A DNA stretch of 6,870 bases from NCBI GenBank assembly GCA_003566395.1, contig PXDL01000392.1, positions 1-6,870 of the forward strand, read 5' to 3'. Source of the DNA: Balneolia bacterium. Lineage in GTDB: Bacteria; Bacteroidota; Rhodothermia; Balneolales; Cyclonatronaceae. Both the position numbers and the translations under genes were made by a program. Under the pieces are notes generated by a model. The model was not told the DNA's origin. It saw only the letters and a list, made by a program, of their open reading frames with translations, and ran no database searches. Shown piece by piece: positions 6,265 through 6,870 of the stretch. How positions within the stretch are numbered: the stretch's first letter is position 1; the number at the start of each line of letters is the position of its first letter.

Positions 6265-6519
6265 AATGACCGGATTGGAGGAGAATGCGTTGCATTGCAC
6301 TTTTTATAAAGATGTGCAGACCGCAAATGAACATGTGCCGGGCAGACTTTGAGTTAAAGGTAACATATCCATTAGCAAACGGGAGTTCACACGTAAACGT
6401 AAATAGATTACCCGGCTACACCAACATCAAGTTATTTATTATTTTTAATTAATGCCTGTTCATTATATTATGACCTCCTGGTCTCTTCTTTTACAGCGAA
6501 AGTACCCCTACCCCTTACC

Positions 6520-6870
6520 GTGCTTTACCTCCTGTTTGTTACCTTGCCGCTGCTGGTTCAGACCTCCGGAACGCCACCGGAGTTTCATGCTATTACTCAT
6601 TTTACCACCGACAACGGCCTTTCTCAGAACCTGGTGTTCGACATGCATCAGGATCATCGCGGGTTTTTGTGGATAGGCACAAAAGACGGCCTGAACCGTT
6701 ACGACGGCTATAATTTCCGGATCTACCGAAGCGACCCTTCCGACAGCCGCTCTCTGAGCAGCAACTACATCACCTATATCCGGGAAGATGATAACAACCG
6801 TCTTTGGGTGGAAACCCGGCCGGGCGGACTTCACAAATACGATCCGGAACAGGATAACTTCACCGTCATA
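6520..6870 (+). CDS. Two-component-regulator propeller sensor, N-terminal part (cut by window edge)
   Basis: This is the first part of a secreted or periplasmic beta-propeller sensor. A hydrophobic segment (LYLLFVTLPLLV, coded at 6523-6558) looks like a signal sequence. Two propeller repeats of the Reg_prop type follow: FTTDNGLSQNLVFDMHQD then RGFLWIGTKDGLNRYDG, and SLSSNYITYIREDD then NRLWVETRPGGLHKYDPE. Full-length relatives have about fourteen such repeats, a Y_Y_Y domain, a membrane helix and a histidine kinase, often fused to a receiver and a DNA-binding domain; some end in GGDEF or other outputs. The output here is beyond the edge. The frame has no ATG: GTG at 6520 is the first common start, CTG at 6478 another, and both lie after the stop at 6400-6402. 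A frameshift linking the ATG at 6470 to this frame is more attractive, because it restores a basic n-region. It is transcribed divergently from hemF. Confidence 0.8.
   Translation, partial: MLYLLFVTLPLLVQTSGTPPEFHAITHFTTDNGLSQNLVFDMHQDHRGFLWIGTKDGLNRYDGYNFRIYRSDPSDSRSLSSNYITYIREDDNNRLWVETRPGGLHKYDPEQDNFTVI

Larger units (their letters stand above)
6198..6519. other. Divergent intergenic region between hemF and the propeller gene
   Basis: This 322-bp stretch separates the minus-strand hemF from the plus-strand sensor gene. It holds the hemF promoter elements, a short tandem ACGTAA pair (6391-6402), and an AT-rich tract at 6431-6450 that is the likeliest place for the plus-strand promoter. TATTTTTA at 6440-6447 is a one-mismatch -7 candidate on the plus strand, with no -33 box. 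ATG codons at 6452 and 6470 lie in a different frame from the propeller gene. I see no RNA gene or coding segment besides that possible leader. Confidence 0.4.

Overview
The window looks like a chromosomal stretch from a Bacteroidota-like bacterium, possibly of the Balneolota/Rhodothermota branch. Four things suggest this: several upstream regions carry matches to the Bacteroidota -7 promoter consensus TAnnTTTG (TAAGTTTG, TATCTTAG, TATATTCG); Shine-Dalgarno sequences are weak or absent before most starts; two TTG starts are needed; and the right end opens a two-component-regulator 'propeller' sensor, a family abundant in this group. The taxonomic call is inference.

The core is a protoheme biosynthesis cluster on the minus strand. 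Read in the direction of transcription from the right it holds hemF (oxygen-dependent coproporphyrinogen III oxidase, 5277-6197), hemB (porphobilinogen synthase, 4084-5091), an RsbW/SpoIIAB-like ATP-binding kinase (3629-4042), hemL (glutamate-1-semialdehyde aminomutase, 2156-3475), a TetA-like MFS transporter (875-2152), a YqaA/DedA-type membrane protein (402-824) and possibly a very small ORF (257-385). A good candidate intrinsic terminator follows at 131-192. HemL means that 5-aminolevulinate is made by the C5 (glutamyl-tRNA) route. HemB condenses two 5-aminolevulinate molecules, and HemF acts late, so the cell can use oxygen. Candidate -7 elements before hemF, hemB and hemL suggest three transcription units: hemF; hemB-kinase; and hemL-MFS-yqaA.

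The right end (6198-6870) is a divergent intergenic region followed by the 5' part of a plus-strand gene for a periplasmic propeller sensor, cut by the window edge. Its reading frame has no ATG start. A one-base indel near 6505-6514 would join it to an upstream ATG and give a textbook signal peptide.

The left end (1-256) holds no convincing gene. It contains the terminator, a three-copy 9-bp repeat and repeat-like sequence of unknown origin. I see no mobile element, CRISPR array, tRNA or rRNA. Most of the window is ordinary heme metabolism. The points most worth following are the kinase inside the heme cluster, the MFS gene closely coupled to hemL, the propeller gene's broken start and the small ORF before the terminator.
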